Of a DNA stretch of 64,000 bases, positions 13,510-26,318 are shown one piece after another. Within the stretch, counting starts at the first letter, position 1. Every line of letters starts with the position of its first letter. Both the position numbers and the translations under genes were made by a program. Under the pieces are notes generated by a model that saw nothing but the letters and a program-made list of their open reading frames with translations, was not told the origin of the DNA and did no database searches. The DNA is from Epichloe hybrida (Eukaryota; Ascomycota; Sordariomycetes; Hypocreales; Clavicipitaceae): NCBI GenBank assembly GCA_019022495.1, contig JAFEKR010000002.1, positions 2,604,001 through 2,668,000 on the forward strand. The letters run 5' to 3'.

Positions 13510-15509
13510 AATTAATCTCTCTTAACCTTTTTAAGGATATAAACCATTAGCTAGATTATTATATAGCTAACACTCTAAAGATCTACTAGAAACACGCTAG
13601 TACCTTATAATAATAAAGCTATAGATAATTAGGAAGATAGGGAACCCTTATAATCTAGAACTATGGATAATAGGGTGTAATAAACGCCACTTAATCCTAA
13701 TTTAGGTAGAGGTATAGATAATATAACTAAAGAAGAAAGGGCATTATAGTAACGCTATAAGGTCACATAATCTAAGCTATATTGCCTTTAGAGAAGATAA
13801 GAGGTCTTATAGATAGAGGCGTAAATTAGAGAGCTTAAGGCAAATCTAGGATTAGCTAGACCTTAAACTAGACTTATAATTACCCCTTAATCTAGACTTA
13901 TAATTACCCCTTAAACATTAGCTGTAATTTCACCTGCGGTCTATAGTAACATAGCAGTAATTACGCAGTAAGGTAGTCTTATTAAAATATAGATAAAAAT
14001 GCCTATATATAAAGGGGAAACGTATAAAAGCCTATACAATTTCTTAGCAAACTTAGACATACTATTTAAATTAGACTGCTATACCTTTAAGGATAATATA
14101 ACTAAGGTAGTATATATAGGTAGCTGCCTAGCTAGTAATGTAAAGTAATAGTAAATACATTATGTAGCTATAGATAGGTATGTAAATTATTTGTTAATTA
14201 CCTAGGCAGATTTCCTAGAATGGTTAAAAACTAGAATAATGGATATAAGTGTAAGACGCTTAGAAGCAATAAGGTTACTACTAAATCTTAGGCAGAAGAA
14301 TAGCTAATTATTTTAATCCTTTATATAAGCCTAAGATAAGGTAAAAGCTAAGTTACCTAAAGAAATCCCTGTATATCTAAGAATTATAATTTTTCTAAAT
14401 AGCTTAAATAACGCTATAAGGAAGTAAATAATTAGTTAAGAGATTCTAATAACCTAGAGCTAACTACAAGGCTAGGGTAAGAAAGCAAAGGTTATAATAG
14501 GTTTAGGCTAAAATAATAAAAAAGGTTAGGACTCTAAAAGAAAGAGGTAACACTCTTATTCTACATTACCTATAAATAAGGCGTAGTAATAGAGCAAAGA
14601 CTAAGGGAAAAGATTATCCCTAGTGTGCTATAAATATAAAAAGCCTAGGCACGCTATACTAACTTATTAAGCACTAGATTATTTTACCTATAGAAGTACT
14701 AAATATATAACTAAGAAACATAGGGAAAGCAGTAATAAAGCTATGTCTCCTAATATAATACTAGTTTAATTAGCATAGACCTAGGAATGCAATCTCGCTG
14801 TGGAATACCCTATAGATAATAGAATAAGAATATAGGTATCTTTACAATAAGATAACTAGTGGTTAGCTATATAAGCGCTGTTTAATATAGGCGTATAGTC
14901 TTTAATAATTTATCTAAAATTATTATTAAAAAAGGATTAGGAGAGTATAATCTAATTAAATAGGATATTAGAGAGTGCAAGTAAAAAAGTGATTTTATAT
15001 TAAGGAATTCTAAAAAAATTAGTTAAGATAAAAGATAGTATAGGATTTGCAAAGGTTTACTAAGTTAGCTACTTTATTACTAATACAGGTAAAAGGATAA
15101 TTCTAGGTATAGACTAGATTAAAGAGTATTTACCTATAATCATATATTAGGAGCATAAATACTAGAGATATCTAGTAATAATAGAATGTCTCTCCTTTAC
15201 TTATAGTAAGCGGCAAGTATATAGAGAGAAAAAAATAGTAGTAGTTACTTTATTATTAGGAGTAATAAAGATTAAGCTAAGTGTTCTAGAAAATAAAAAT
15301 CAAAAAGGAAAAGGAAAAGGCTAATTAGAGAACCTAGTAGTAATAGACATATAAATAAATAGTAAAGCAGCTATATAGATCCTTAAGTACGCTTATTTAT
15401 AGCAAAAAAGCAAAGGTATTATAGTTATACTAATTTTAGAAGATATAAGTAGTGAAGAAGCTATGTTAAATTAGGATAAAAGCACTAAGCGCCCTATACT
15501 AATAATCCT

Positions 15510-16300
15510 AGAAGAATATAGGGAGTTTATAGATATTTTTTCTAAAGAGTTAGTAAGTAAGCTTCCTAAACTAGGAGGTTATACTTATATGATTAAATTA
15601 AAAGAAAGGAAAACACTACCTTAGGGGCCTATATATAATTTAGCTAAAAGGGAGCTAGAGGTTCTTAAAGAGTACCTTATAAGTGTGTAGCTTAAAGGGT
15701 AAATTAGAAGATTAGTTAGCCTAGCTAAAGCCCTAATTTTATTTATTCTAAAGAAAGGAGGGAAATTAAGGCTTTATGTGAATTATAGGGGCCTAAATAA
15801 GATTATAATTAAGAATAAGGCCCCTTTGCCCCTTATTGCTAAAATTCTTAATTAATTAGCAAGCGTAGTTATTTTTATAGTCCTGGATTTAAAAGATACA
15901 TACCACTAGCTACGTATTCGCTTAGGTGATAAGTAGAAAATAGCGTTCTATTGTTAATATAGCCACTTTGAATATCTAGTAATGCTATTTAGACTAGTTA
16001 ACACACTAGTGACTTTTTAGGAGTATATTAATAATACTCTTAAAGGACTTATTAATAAGACCTATATTATCTATCTAGATAATATACTAATATATAGTAG
16101 CAGGGTTAAGGATTATATAAAGCACATTAAATAAGTTTTACGTAGGTTTAGAGAGGTAGGTCTTTTTATTAACCTTAAGAAGTGTTAATTTTTAGTTAAG
16201 GAAGTTAAATTTTTAGGCTTTAAGATATTAGAGAAAGGTATTGCAATAGACTTAGCAAGAGTTAAAGCAATTATAACCTAGCTAATACCACGTAGCGTTT
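15510..16300 (+). pseudogene. Gypsy reverse transcriptase remnant (chromovirus)
   Basis: Translation across stop codons gives classical Ty3/Gypsy RT blocks: EFIDIFSKELVSKLPK, then GPIYNLAKRELEVLKEYL, ILFILKKGGKLRLYVNYRGL and the catalytic box as YLDNILIYS, with the second Asp of YLDD replaced by Asn. A later block reads INLKKC..FLVKEVKFLGFKI, the usual palm/thumb transition. Numerous TAG/TAA codons make it untranslatable. The Asp-to-Asn change is a G-to-A transition, again of RIP type. Confidence 0.8.
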
Positions 16301-17639
16301 TTAATATTTAGTTATTTCTTAGTTTTACTAGATTTTACCACTGTTTTATTAAATAGTATAGTAAAGTTATTATTCTATTAATAAATTGCCTTAGAGGGAA
16401 TTAACTAGTAACGTTTAAACTAAAACCCCGTGAGATAGTAGCATTTAAAGAGCTTTAATAAAGATTTTAGGAAGCGCTAATTTTAGTGCATTTTAACTTA
16501 CTTATGTATCTTAGAGTAAAGACAGATATATCTAGATATGCAATTAGGGCTATACTCACAATGTTAGTGCTAGGTCACTAGCACCTAGTTATGTTTATGT
16601 TAAGAAAGATAACTAATACTAAATTATAATATTTAACACCTAATAGCAAATTATTAGCTATCTAAGAGGCTTTTCGCATATAGAGACACTATCTCGCTTA
16701 TTTAGCTTATATAATTAAAGTTATTATAGATTATTTAAACTATAAGTACCTTGCTATAAAGCCTAAGCTTACTAGTAAGTAAGTAACTATACTTAATAAG
16801 CTTTGTCCTTTTAACTTTAAGATTATATATTATATAGGGAAATTAAATCTTACTAACCTACTTTTAAGAAGACTAGATTTTATAAGTAAGGCAAGGAAAG
16901 AGAAAGCAATAACTATATAACTTCCTACCTTTTTATCTAAATTTATAGATACTAAGAGATAGGAATACTATGGCGATATTATTAATGCCATAGGCTCCAC
17001 GAAAACGTCACTTAATGTAACTAATAGTTAGTTATGATAACGCTGCGATAATACTACTAATATCTAGGGTTTTAAAAAATCATAACTTAACTATATTCCT
17101 AAAGAACCTAATAATCTAGATAATCTTAGAAGAGTTATATTAGTAGGGTTATTTAATACTTTTTATACTTTAGTTAATAAGCAATAAGCTAGCTATAGTA
17201 ATACTATTAGTACCTAGCGTATATATTATTTAGTGCTTAATTATTTTAATTTTCCTATTAGACTAGCTATTGCTAATAAGGATAGACTAGTATAGGTTAT
17301 TGCTAGTAAGTAGCAAGGGCGCCCTTTAAAAACATTACTTATCTATATCCTTATAAGACTAGAAGTATCTATTAAACTAATTACTTATAGAGATATTATA
17401 GCTAGGATCTAATTTATTTAGAGAACCTCTTCTAAGTTTAACTCTAACTTTTTAGAAAAGAGCTTAGAATTAAAACCCCTAATTTAAGTCTTATTATATA
17501 AAGCATAGTAAGGCAATAACTTTACTATAGGTTAATTAAAGTTACTTAAAAGCGGCGATTTAGCTATATCCTAGACATAGTTAATTAGACTCTTTAAGCT
17601 ATTAATATTTAAGAATCATGTTTTTGTTCCTCTAGGTAT

Positions 17640-18260
17640 AAGAAAAGAAATTTTATTACTAACTTATAATAACCCTACTACTAGGCACTAAGGAGTAAGT
17701 AAAACTCTTTATTAGATTACAAACTAATATTATTAGCTAATAATAAAGAAAGATATAAAGGTGCATATTAGCACTTATATAAATTATTAGACTTTAAAAC
17801 CAAGGCATTATAAACTATATAGTAAGCTAGCTATATTACTAGTGCCTAATCGCCCCTTTTAAGAATTATTAATGGATTTTATCACTAGACTTCCACTAGT
17901 AAAAGATTTAAATCAAACCTATAATATAATTTTAGTTATTATTAACTATTTCACAAAATACAGTATTTACATCCCTATTTTAACGCAACTAACTAGCAAT
18001 AGGCTAGTAACTATATTCTTAGAATATGTTTTTAGAGACTATAGAGTCCTAGAAGGTATTATAATAGACTAAGGTTTTATATTTACTAGTGGTTTCTAGA
18101 TAACTTTTTATTATCTTCTTATAATAAAGCGACTACTTAGCACTGCTTTTTACCCCTAGATAGATAGTTAGATAGAACGTTTAAACTAGGTCTTAGAACA
18201 TTATTTAAGGGCTTTTACTTATGCTAAATAGACTAATTAGGCAAATAACCTATTAATAGC
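17640..18260 (+). pseudogene. Gypsy integrase remnant (chromovirus)
   Basis: The frame includes a 66-codon uninterrupted piece (17872-18072) starting MDFITRLPLVKD, the start of the integrase catalytic core (first Asp of the D,D-35-E triad). It continues through YFTKYSIYIPI and the second Asp region. Upstream lies the zinc-binding region (decayed H-H-C-C). Downstream, further core sequence is broken by stops. The long intact piece is a chance survivor of RIP, since both sides are riddled with stops. Confidence 0.78.
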
Positions 18261-18753
18261 GCAATTTGCGTATAATATAAGCAATCACTTAACGCATAGC
18301 TACACACTAGTAGAGGCGTTATAAGGTTATAATCCTAGAGGTCTGTAGTAAGTAATAGTAAATATCCCTTTAGTAAATAATTAAGCTAAAAGTAAGATTT
18401 TAGCACTAAGAGAGAAGCACACTATAATTAAGTAACTTTTAAGTAACTTATAGACTTAGTATAAAAAATATTATAACTAGAAGAGAACTCTAATAAGGTT
18501 TAAAGTTAGTAACTATATTTTATTATTAATAAAAAACATTAACCTAAGACACCCTAGTAAGAAGCTAGCTATAAAGTATCTAGGCCTCTATAAGATTAAA
18601 AAGGTAATTAGAAGTTATAGATTAGTATATTAATTAAAATTACCACCTAGGACTTAATTACATAATATATTTAATATTACTAGTCTTAAACCTTTTAAAG
18701 GGGACTTAATAGATATAGAAAATATATCCTTACTATAAGATACTATTAAAGAT

Positions 18754-18912
18754 AATAAACAAGAGTTTAAAGTTAAGAGAATTATTTTACACTACTATAA
18801 CAGAAGGCGTTGTAAATATCTAGTTAAATAAAAGGGCTATAATGCTTTAGAGAATTCTTAGGTATTAAAAAGGGATTTTATTACTAGAGAAATTATTAAT
18901 AACTATAAGTAA
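18754..18912 (+). pseudogene. C-terminal chromodomain remnant of the Gypsy integrase
   Basis: The frame reads EFKVKRIILHYYNRRRCKYLVK, stop, KGYNALENS, stop, then VLKRDFITREIINNYK. This fits a chromodomain (E.KVE.IL..R...YLVKWKGY....SWE). The two stops fall exactly where the domain has conserved Trp residues, as expected if TGG became TAG or TAA. It makes the element a chromovirus, a clade whose integrase chromodomain is known to read chromatin marks. Confidence 0.7.
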
Positions 18913-20853
18913 TAACTAAGTAGTAAAGTTAATATAAGGTAATTATGTTTTATAACTTAACACACTAAAGATATTAGAAAATAAAGTTAATTTACTTAGA
19001 TAACTTAAATAATCTATTATATAGCTACTAAGCACCTATCCCTTTATAATAGAGTTAGCCCTTAAGACCACTAGTCCCTTATTATTATTAGTAGCTATAG
19101 AAGCTATAGAGGAAGAGGCTAAGGGAGTATCTTTATTATTAGAATCCCCCTCTCTATATATATAGACCTAAAGTGCACTAGGGAGCTTAATAAAACTAAT
19201 GTATTTAAGTAAATTAATAGTATTTAGTGTAAACTACTAGTAAGTTAGTTAAGCATTAGCTATGTATATTAAGAAAGCTTACCTTTAGGATATTCTAGGC
19301 TATAAAGCAAAGGTAGTTTATAATATTAATCTAAGTCTCTAGATTTATAGTATTACTTAGTAGTGCTATTATAGTGCGTTTATTATATTTTGCCTTATAG
19401 GTAGTATTAGTAAATATTTAAGCATAGTAAATATAACCACGCTTATTAGAATTTTTATAAACTAGGATAGCATTCTATAGCTTTTTCTTTGTTTTTATAA
19501 TAGGCTAGTAGTAAGTTAGTAGTAATCTAGTGTCTAGGAAATAGGATTATACTTACTTTATTTTAATAGTAGTAGCTACCTTTAGAAATAGCTTTAATAA
19601 GTTTAAATAGCCTATTATAAAGCTATATAATTTAAGCTAAAGTCTAGTAATATATTAGTAATAACTAGGTAGATTTTAGTTAAGAGAGATATACTATAAT
19701 ATAGTTTTTATTATTTTAGAAGTAATAAGCATATTTTATTAAATAGCCTATTAAATATTAGCCATAAAGAAGTAGTAAGTAAGCAGAGATATTATACTTA
19801 AAGACTTATTATATTTAGCTAGGAAGGTTTTTTTATTAATAAGGTATCCTAGAATCTTATAGGTGCTGTTTTTTAGGAGGATATTTTATATTATTACTTA
19901 CTAATAATAGCGCATATATAGAATTTTCTTTAAAGTTATTTTACTAGTAGTAAGTTAGTAATAGAGATACTATAAGGATATAATAAACTTATAATAAGAT
20001 TTTAGAAGAAGTTTGCTTTTAGGGAGACTTTATAGGAGATTTCTTAGTTAATAGATTTTCTTAAGGCATTAATAAAGGCAGAGTTTAGGCATAAGACTTA
20101 GATATAGTAAACTAGCTATAAGTTAGCTATAATAGACTAGATAGGGAAGTCATACTAATAAGAGTATAAACTCATAAGCTAGATAAGGGCAAGAAACTAA
20201 GATAAATAAGGATAGATACTAATAATAATTAGGGACTAAAAGAGGTTAGTAACTACTAAGTAATAGTAGCAAGAGAGCTACTGCTTAGCTAGTAAGGGTA
20301 ACTTATAAGGTTAAGGGATATTATAAAAGAAAGGAAGAGTGTAAAAAGGGGGAAAAATTAGTCTCTTTTATATTAACCCTAGACCCCTTAAGTAATCTAA
20401 CGCACTGCGTATAGGTGATTTATAAATTATAATAATAACTATTAGCACTGCTAAACGCACACATGCCTAATAGCTATAAGCTTATAGTAACTATAATATA
20501 AGCCCTCTAGTTAGACTATTTAGAACCCTAGCATTAGGTACCTTATTTATTTAACTAATTATAAAAATTAACACAGGTTATCTATATTATTTTTTCTAGC
20601 TATATAATAGGTAATAATATTTATTTTGCTATAGTAAAGCTATGTGTAAGCTGCTATTAGAACATTACTAACTATTATAAGGGGTTGTTTTTAATTAGTA
20701 GCATTATTATTATTATTTCTTTTTATTCACCTACGCGTCTAGATATAAGGTGCCCTATCTTATTTTTCCTTATAAAGCTCTAATATAGTAACCACGCCCT
20801 AAGTAAGTAGCTTATTTTATAATTAAGGTTAATTATATATAAGGGGGGTATTA

Positions 20854-21123
20854 TATTAGGAGCGTAGAGGTTAAAGATAGGATATTCATTAAAGCAAGTC
20901 TTTAGAGAACCTTTAGGCTATGTAAATAATAAAGAGGCTAGCTAGCTATAAGATAGCTATATGCTTATAAAGCGAGGTACTTATTAAAGACTACGCATAT
21001 TATTAGTGCTAGGTTAGAGATTAAAACCTTCACGCACCCGCCCCTAGCTAGCATCTATCTAGCAGCGACTGCGATAGTCTTAGCCATCACTTCGTTCTTA
21101 ACCTTTCGGTGTAAGCCGTGACA
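20854..21123 (+). repeat. 3' LTR of the Gypsy chromovirus (270 bp)
   Basis: Direct repeat of 13240-13509. The left half is heavily converted (tattagg for tgttagg). The last 130 bp are nearly intact (cgcacccgcccctagctagc ... gtaagccgtgaca). TSD gtata follows. Confidence 0.87.
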
Positions 21124-22779
21124 GTATATTAAGAAGATAAGAAAACTAAGGGGGATATTAATAGGAAGAATAATATTACTATAAGTAAAATAGAAATCAA
21201 GTTATATAGTTTATATAGTTTAAAATCAGATAATATAGCGAAAATAACTAGTAAATAAGTTCTTATTAGCAAACTAAAATTAAAGTTTACTACTATAGTT
21301 ATCTAGAAACTACTATAGAATGTTATTATAGATAGAATAGCTATTAAGTTAAGCTCTAAGATAGAAATTAAATTATTTACCTCTTATTATACTAGTGTCC
21401 CTTAACTAAAACCTGTATTAGCCTATTAGATAATTACTTAGAGTTAGATTAAATATTATAAAGTATTATAGGAAAGGGAATTATCCTTAAATATAGGTTA
21501 TAACTACTTTAGATAAAATATAGGAGAAGCATAGTGTAGTAAGGAACTAGGATTATCCTAGGAAGACTTAATAAGAGATAATTTAGAAAACTTAAATAAG
21601 GAGAAAACTAATAAGGGAAGAAATAAGAAATACATAAAGATTAATATAGATAAAGAATAGGATTAAGATAAGGGAGATAATCTTAACCTATTTAATATCC
21701 TAAGGGATACGTATAGTACTATACTATACTAGGGAGAATATAAGGTAAATGCCACTAGATATAGTAAGGTCTTAATTTATATAGGAAAATTAAAAATTAA
21801 GGGTACCCCCTTACTAAGTAAGAATTACTATATAAATAACGAAAATCAAGTCTTACCTAAAGAAATTAGATATAGGTTATATAATACATTAGACTTAGGC
21901 ATTTTAAAGGTTTAAGATCTAGAGGTAAACACACTAGGACATAATAGTAACTTAATTTATATAGGAAACCTAAAAATTAAGGTTTACCCCTTAAAGAATA
22001 AAAATCACTATATAAATATAATAATTAGAGGTTTAGTAAGAGAAACTAGGGATAGAAACTAGTATTTATATAGTTAGTAATATAAGCAAGAGGGATTAGT
22101 TATAAGAAAAGGACAGTATTACGCTATATACACTCTAGTATATCCCCTACGCCTAATTTATATAGGAAAAGAGGAAATTAAGGCCTCCCCCTTAAAAATT
22201 AGAAATTACTATATAAATAACTAGATTAGGGAATTAACTAGTGAAACCAAAGATAGCAGGGACTATAGTATAGACTTAGTAATACACTTAAATATTATAG
22301 GTTAGGCACTAGTTTACAACGTAAATAGGGAGAAAGCTATATAAGATAGTGTAAGACTAGGTAGATTAGATATTTATATAGGAAATTAGGAAATTAAGGG
22401 GTACCCCTTAAGATTCTGGAATTTATATATAAATTAACTATTAGTAAACTTAGCGTCTAAAACCATAGTTTCTTAGTTTAATTAGTCTAATATTACACTT
22501 AGGGACTATACAGGGACTGTAGAATAATAGATAATAATTATAAGGCTATATTATACATTTAGAGATTGCTTTATTAAGAAGCTTAAAGATATTTGCATAA
22601 CTAACCTTTTATAACATTATATTCCCTTAATTCTAAACGCTTAGCCTAGGAAAAGGAAGTAATATTAGTACTTAGGAATGTATTACGAGTTTTTAAAGAA
22701 GGTGTTTCTAGCTATAGAGAAAGCAGGCATTATTTGCTGTGGAGATTTAGAATAGGTAGCCCTAATAATATTTACCCTA

Positions 22780-23520
22780 AAGCCTAGAAAGGATTTTTAA
22801 GTAGTTTATAATTACTATAACGTAAATAGTAAGATAGTTAAATTAGCTTATCCTTGCTATAATATAGAAGCTGATTTAGATTTAATTTATTACGAAAGGT
22901 TAATAATAATCTTATAAGTAAATGCTTTAAATGGATTCTAGGTAATTGGAATTTATTTACCTAATAAACACAAGATAGCCTTCTTAGGCCCTAATAAAAT
23001 GTATTACTATAATAATATAGTATAAGGATTAACTAGGTTACTAGGAATATACACTAGATTTAGAGACACTACCTTTAGGTATTTATTCTTTAAAGATAAA
23101 TCTAAAAGCAAATTAATATTAGGATATATAGAAGACATTAAGACCTTGTTTTCTATTTATGTGGATAATTATTACTTAGGTTCTAAAACATAGGAAAATT
23201 ACTTTAACTTCTTATAGACATGCTACTTCCTAAGAATTACCTAGGCATTAATTAAACTAAGTGAATATAAGATAACTCTCTTTACGTTAAAGGTAAACTA
23301 TATAGGATTTTCTATTAAAGATAGAAAGATTAAACTAGTAAGGAAATATTATAAAAGATTTGCTAACCTAGCAAGATACTTCTAATAGTAGCCTCTAAAA
23401 ACTTAGAATAAAATCTTAGTTTTAATTTACCTAATGCCTTTCTTAAGAAAGTTTATCCCCTAGTAAATTAAATCTAGTGTTAACTATTAAGAAAGTCTTT
23501 TTCTAAGAGGTTTAGAAAGT
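22780..23520 (+). pseudogene. Reverse transcriptase remnant of the outer Gypsy-type element
   Basis: Through TAG/TAA codons the frame gives KPRKDF..VVYNYYNVNSKIVK, then AYPCYNIEADLDLI, NALNGF, IGIYLPNKHKIAFLGPN, FSIYVDNYYLGS (the YVDD box with Asn for the second Asp) and later VNYIGFSIKDRKIK. These are RT palm and thumb blocks of a Gypsy lineage different from the chromovirus, judged by the distinct spacing and wording. It belongs to the outer element, as it lies between the chromovirus and the outer 3' LTR. Confidence 0.65.
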
Positions 23521-24599
23521 TATAAAATCTAGGAAGCTATTAGTCTAGAGGGTAAAAGTTCTAAAGGAGAAACCTAAATAAACACTAGAAGCTTAAAACG
23601 CTTTACTCTAAATTTACTATAGTATTTAGGTAAATATTACTTTTAAGGCTTAGCTAGGGATATAGTTTTATTTAGTAATAAATACTTTAGACATAGGAAC
23701 TAGAGGAGTTTTATTCTAGCTAGAAGACATAGAACCTAGTATAAGCGCTATAGACTTAAATTTCACAAAGGTTTAAATTATTATATAGATATTACATAGA
23801 TTAAGGGATACGGAAAAACGCTATATAATGCTAGAAAAAGAAATATTAGCTATTATTATTAAATTAAAAGAGACGCAATAGCTAGTTAATAATTCACCTT
23901 ATTTACTAAAGGTATACATAAACTATAAAGGGATTATTAATTTAATAGTAAACCTCTCTAAGGTTTATAGGAAGGTTACTTAATAGGTAAATATTCTATA
24001 AGAGTTAAATATAGAATATATACACTATCCTAATATAATAAAAATCATAAAGATCGCGGATAGAATATTATAACTACTAGAGAAACTTAAATCTAATCTA
24101 TATAAAGTGAAGAGAAAAATAGGAGTTAATATATCCCTAGCTATAGGAGAATAACTAGTGATAATTTTAATAAATATAATAATTATACTAGAAGGAGAAA
24201 GATTAGATAATGAAACTTTAGAGATAGTTAGGACTAAGCTTTAGGAATAGTTAGACTCTAAATAGTATAGGGAGATTCTTACTTTAATTATTCATAGTCC
24301 TTATATAATCCTAACTAAATAATAAAAACTAGTTTAGCATTAAGCCTTAAAATATTAAATTATAGACTAAAAACTTTATTATTTAAAACTTAATAAATCT
24401 TTAGCTAAATATATAATCTCTAAAGAGGTCTTACTAAAACTTTAATAAGCTTATAATATAGTAAGGCACTTTAGCCTAACTATTACAATATAAAAGCTTT
24501 ATAGGGTGTATTTCTAGCTAGATAGAGTAAAAGATATTAAGACTTACTATTAATCTTATCTTATTTACTAGCAAACTAGAACTAGGTTACTAAGATTAG

Positions 24600-25450
24600 C
24601 TCTGAAAACTATTATAATATTAGAACTATAGGCATTAGTTATAATGGATTACCTTAGACCTATTACTCCTAAGGCTTAAAATAGAGACTTATATGTGCTA
24701 ATTGCCGTTAACTACATACAGAGCTTTGCACTACACTACATCTTGTAGTTTTTTTTTTTCTAATAAATAATTAATATCTAATCTTAGAAAATACATATAG
24801 ATATAAAACTTCTATTTTTAGATAGCTAACCTAAGAACTACAGTGTAGTTATATATAAAAGTGGGTCTGAAAGTGGATCCTTCGCCCATAAATTAGAAAA
24901 ACTACATTTCACTACATTTTAGCACTTAAAAACACTACAAATGTAGTATTTCCAATTTGCGGGCCTGGGGCCCACTTTCGGGCCCACATTTATATATAGT
25001 ATTTTTCTTAGAATTTTCCTCTATAGGATTACGTAATTTCTAGGATAATAACTTTAATAACTAGCTAGATATAAAATTAAACAAAAAAACTACACAAAAA
25101 ACTACACTACACGAGTGTAAAGCTCTGACTACATAATAAGGTTTGCGTTAGGTTAATCCTATAATAAAGCTACTAGAGATTTAGTTACCTAGATATAGGA
25201 CAGAAACTAGAGCTCTATTTTTAGCTAGCTAAGAGGAATTTACTATAATAATAGATCTCACTTTAAAAATCTAAACTTTAAATTAACCGCAGGAAAACAT
25301 AGTATAATAGTTACTTTTAGACCTATCTCTTATTTATCTTCCATAGGACTTGCTAAATAAAATGTCCGCCTAGTGAAATAGTAATTAATAAAGTAAGTAG
25401 TTAAAAGGGATAGAGTGTTACTTAATTTATAGAACTAAGCTATTCTAAGT
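24600..25450 (+). pseudogene. Integrase core remnant of the outer Gypsy-type element, split by a hAT MITE
   Basis: The frame just before the MITE reads VIMDYLRPITPKA..NRDLYVLIAVNY, the start of an integrase core with its first catalytic Asp. It resumes after the MITE and its duplicated target with RFALG-type sequence broken by stops. Position and order (after RT and RNase H, before the 3' LTR) agree with Gypsy pol. Confidence 0.6.
24719..25127. mobile_element. hAT-type MITE (fold-back, 409 bp)
   Basis: The element starts CAGAGCTTTGCACT and ends with its inverted counterpart (agtgtaaagctctg). It is flanked by a perfect 8-bp duplication, actacata (24711-24718 and 25128-25135). A CAGRG terminus with an 8-bp TSD is the hAT signature. 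The two halves are imperfect inverted repeats over most of the length: gtgggtctgaaagtgg at 24862-24877 mirrors the sequence around 24970-24990 (cccactttcgggcccac). No ORF is present, so it depends on a transposase elsewhere. It retains CpA, CpG and GC-rich runs, unlike the retroelement around it. Confidence 0.82.
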
Positions 25451-25831
25451 ATTATAGTTATTCTAAATAATTAATTTATGTTAAGCGTAGGGATAACTCT
25501 AGTAATGTTAATATTAGGATTTAATCTATTTACTAAACACATAGGAGTTAGTAATAATTAAGATAAGATAGACTTATTAGAATTAGAGAATAATCCTATC
25601 TTAGTTTAAGAAATAAATCTATAGCACTCTAATTTAAGGGAGAAGAGAAGGGAATTAGTTTAAACTTAAAAAGTGAATAATAAGGGAGATTTTTCTAAGC
25701 TACTATAATAGTTTAAAGTAAGTAATCTTATATAGGAGAAAATTAATAAAGAGAATAAGTTAAAAGGGAAGTTCTATAAGACCTAGGGAAAGCTTTTAAT
25801 AATTAAGAGAAAGTTATTATTAGTATTATAT

Positions 25832-26318
25832 TGTTAGGAGCGCAGAGGTCAAAGATAGGATGTTCATCGAAGCGGGTCTTCGGAGAACCTTCGGGCCGTG
25901 CGGATGACAAAGAGGCTAGCTAGCTACGAGATAGCCACGTGCTCGTGGAGCGGGGTACTAGCGTGTTTCTAGTAGATCTTCGGAGTGTTAGCTGCATAAT
26001 AATCTAGCTAACGGTTCGTATCCTTAAAAAGGTTAAGAGAGATTGATTTATTATGGCTTACACTAAAAGGTTAAGAACGAAGTAATAGCTAAGACTATTG
26101 CAGTCGCTGCTAGATAAATGCTAGCTAGGGGCAGGTGCGTGAAGGTTTTAATCTCTAACCTAGCACTAATAATATGCGTAGTCTTTAATAAGTACCTTAC
26201 TTTACGAGCACGTGGCTATCTCGTAGCTAGCTAGCCTCTTTGTTATCCACACGGCCTAAAGGTTCTCCGAAGACCCGCTTCGATGAACATCCTATCTTTG
26301 ACCTCTGCGCTCCTGACA
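25832..26318. mobile_element. Fold-back insertion: Gypsy LTR fragment joined to an inverted LTR plus leader
   Basis: Three parts fit exactly. 25832-25958 is LTR positions 1-127 of the chromovirus in forward orientation. 25954-26048 is the reverse complement of the 95 bp that follow the 5' LTR (13510-13604). 26049-26318 is a full 270-bp LTR in reverse orientation. The first two share GGTAC (25954-25958). The unit is bracketed by a perfect 5-bp duplication, tatat (25827-25831 and 26319-26323), so it was inserted as one piece by integrase with two U3 ends. It is the least RIP-altered copy of this LTR in the window, most clearly in the forward arm. Confidence 0.85.

Larger units (their letters stand above)
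13240..21123 (+). mobile_element. Complete Ty3/Gypsy chromovirus-type retrotransposon, RIP-degraded (7,884 bp)
   Basis: LTRs of identical length (270 bp; 13240-13509 and 20854-21123) begin TGTTAGGAGC and end GTGACA in the unmutated form. They are bracketed by a perfect 5-bp duplication, gtata (13235-13239 and 21124-21128). A polypurine tract (aaggggggta, 20841-20850) precedes the 3' LTR. Remnants in order are reverse transcriptase (about 15.5-16.3 kb), RNase H, integrase (about 17.6-18.3 kb) and a C-terminal chromodomain (about 18.75-18.91 kb). That is Gypsy domain order with the chromovirus signature. All frames are broken by TAG/TAA codons; many are Trp or Gln codons turned to stops, as RIP produces. 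It is inserted in the outer element, 108 bp after the Copia's right target duplication. Confidence 0.87.

Noticed and set aside
17872..18072. 66-codon open frame as a small gene
   Set aside because: It is the least damaged part of the Gypsy integrase core, flanked by the rest of the domain with stops.
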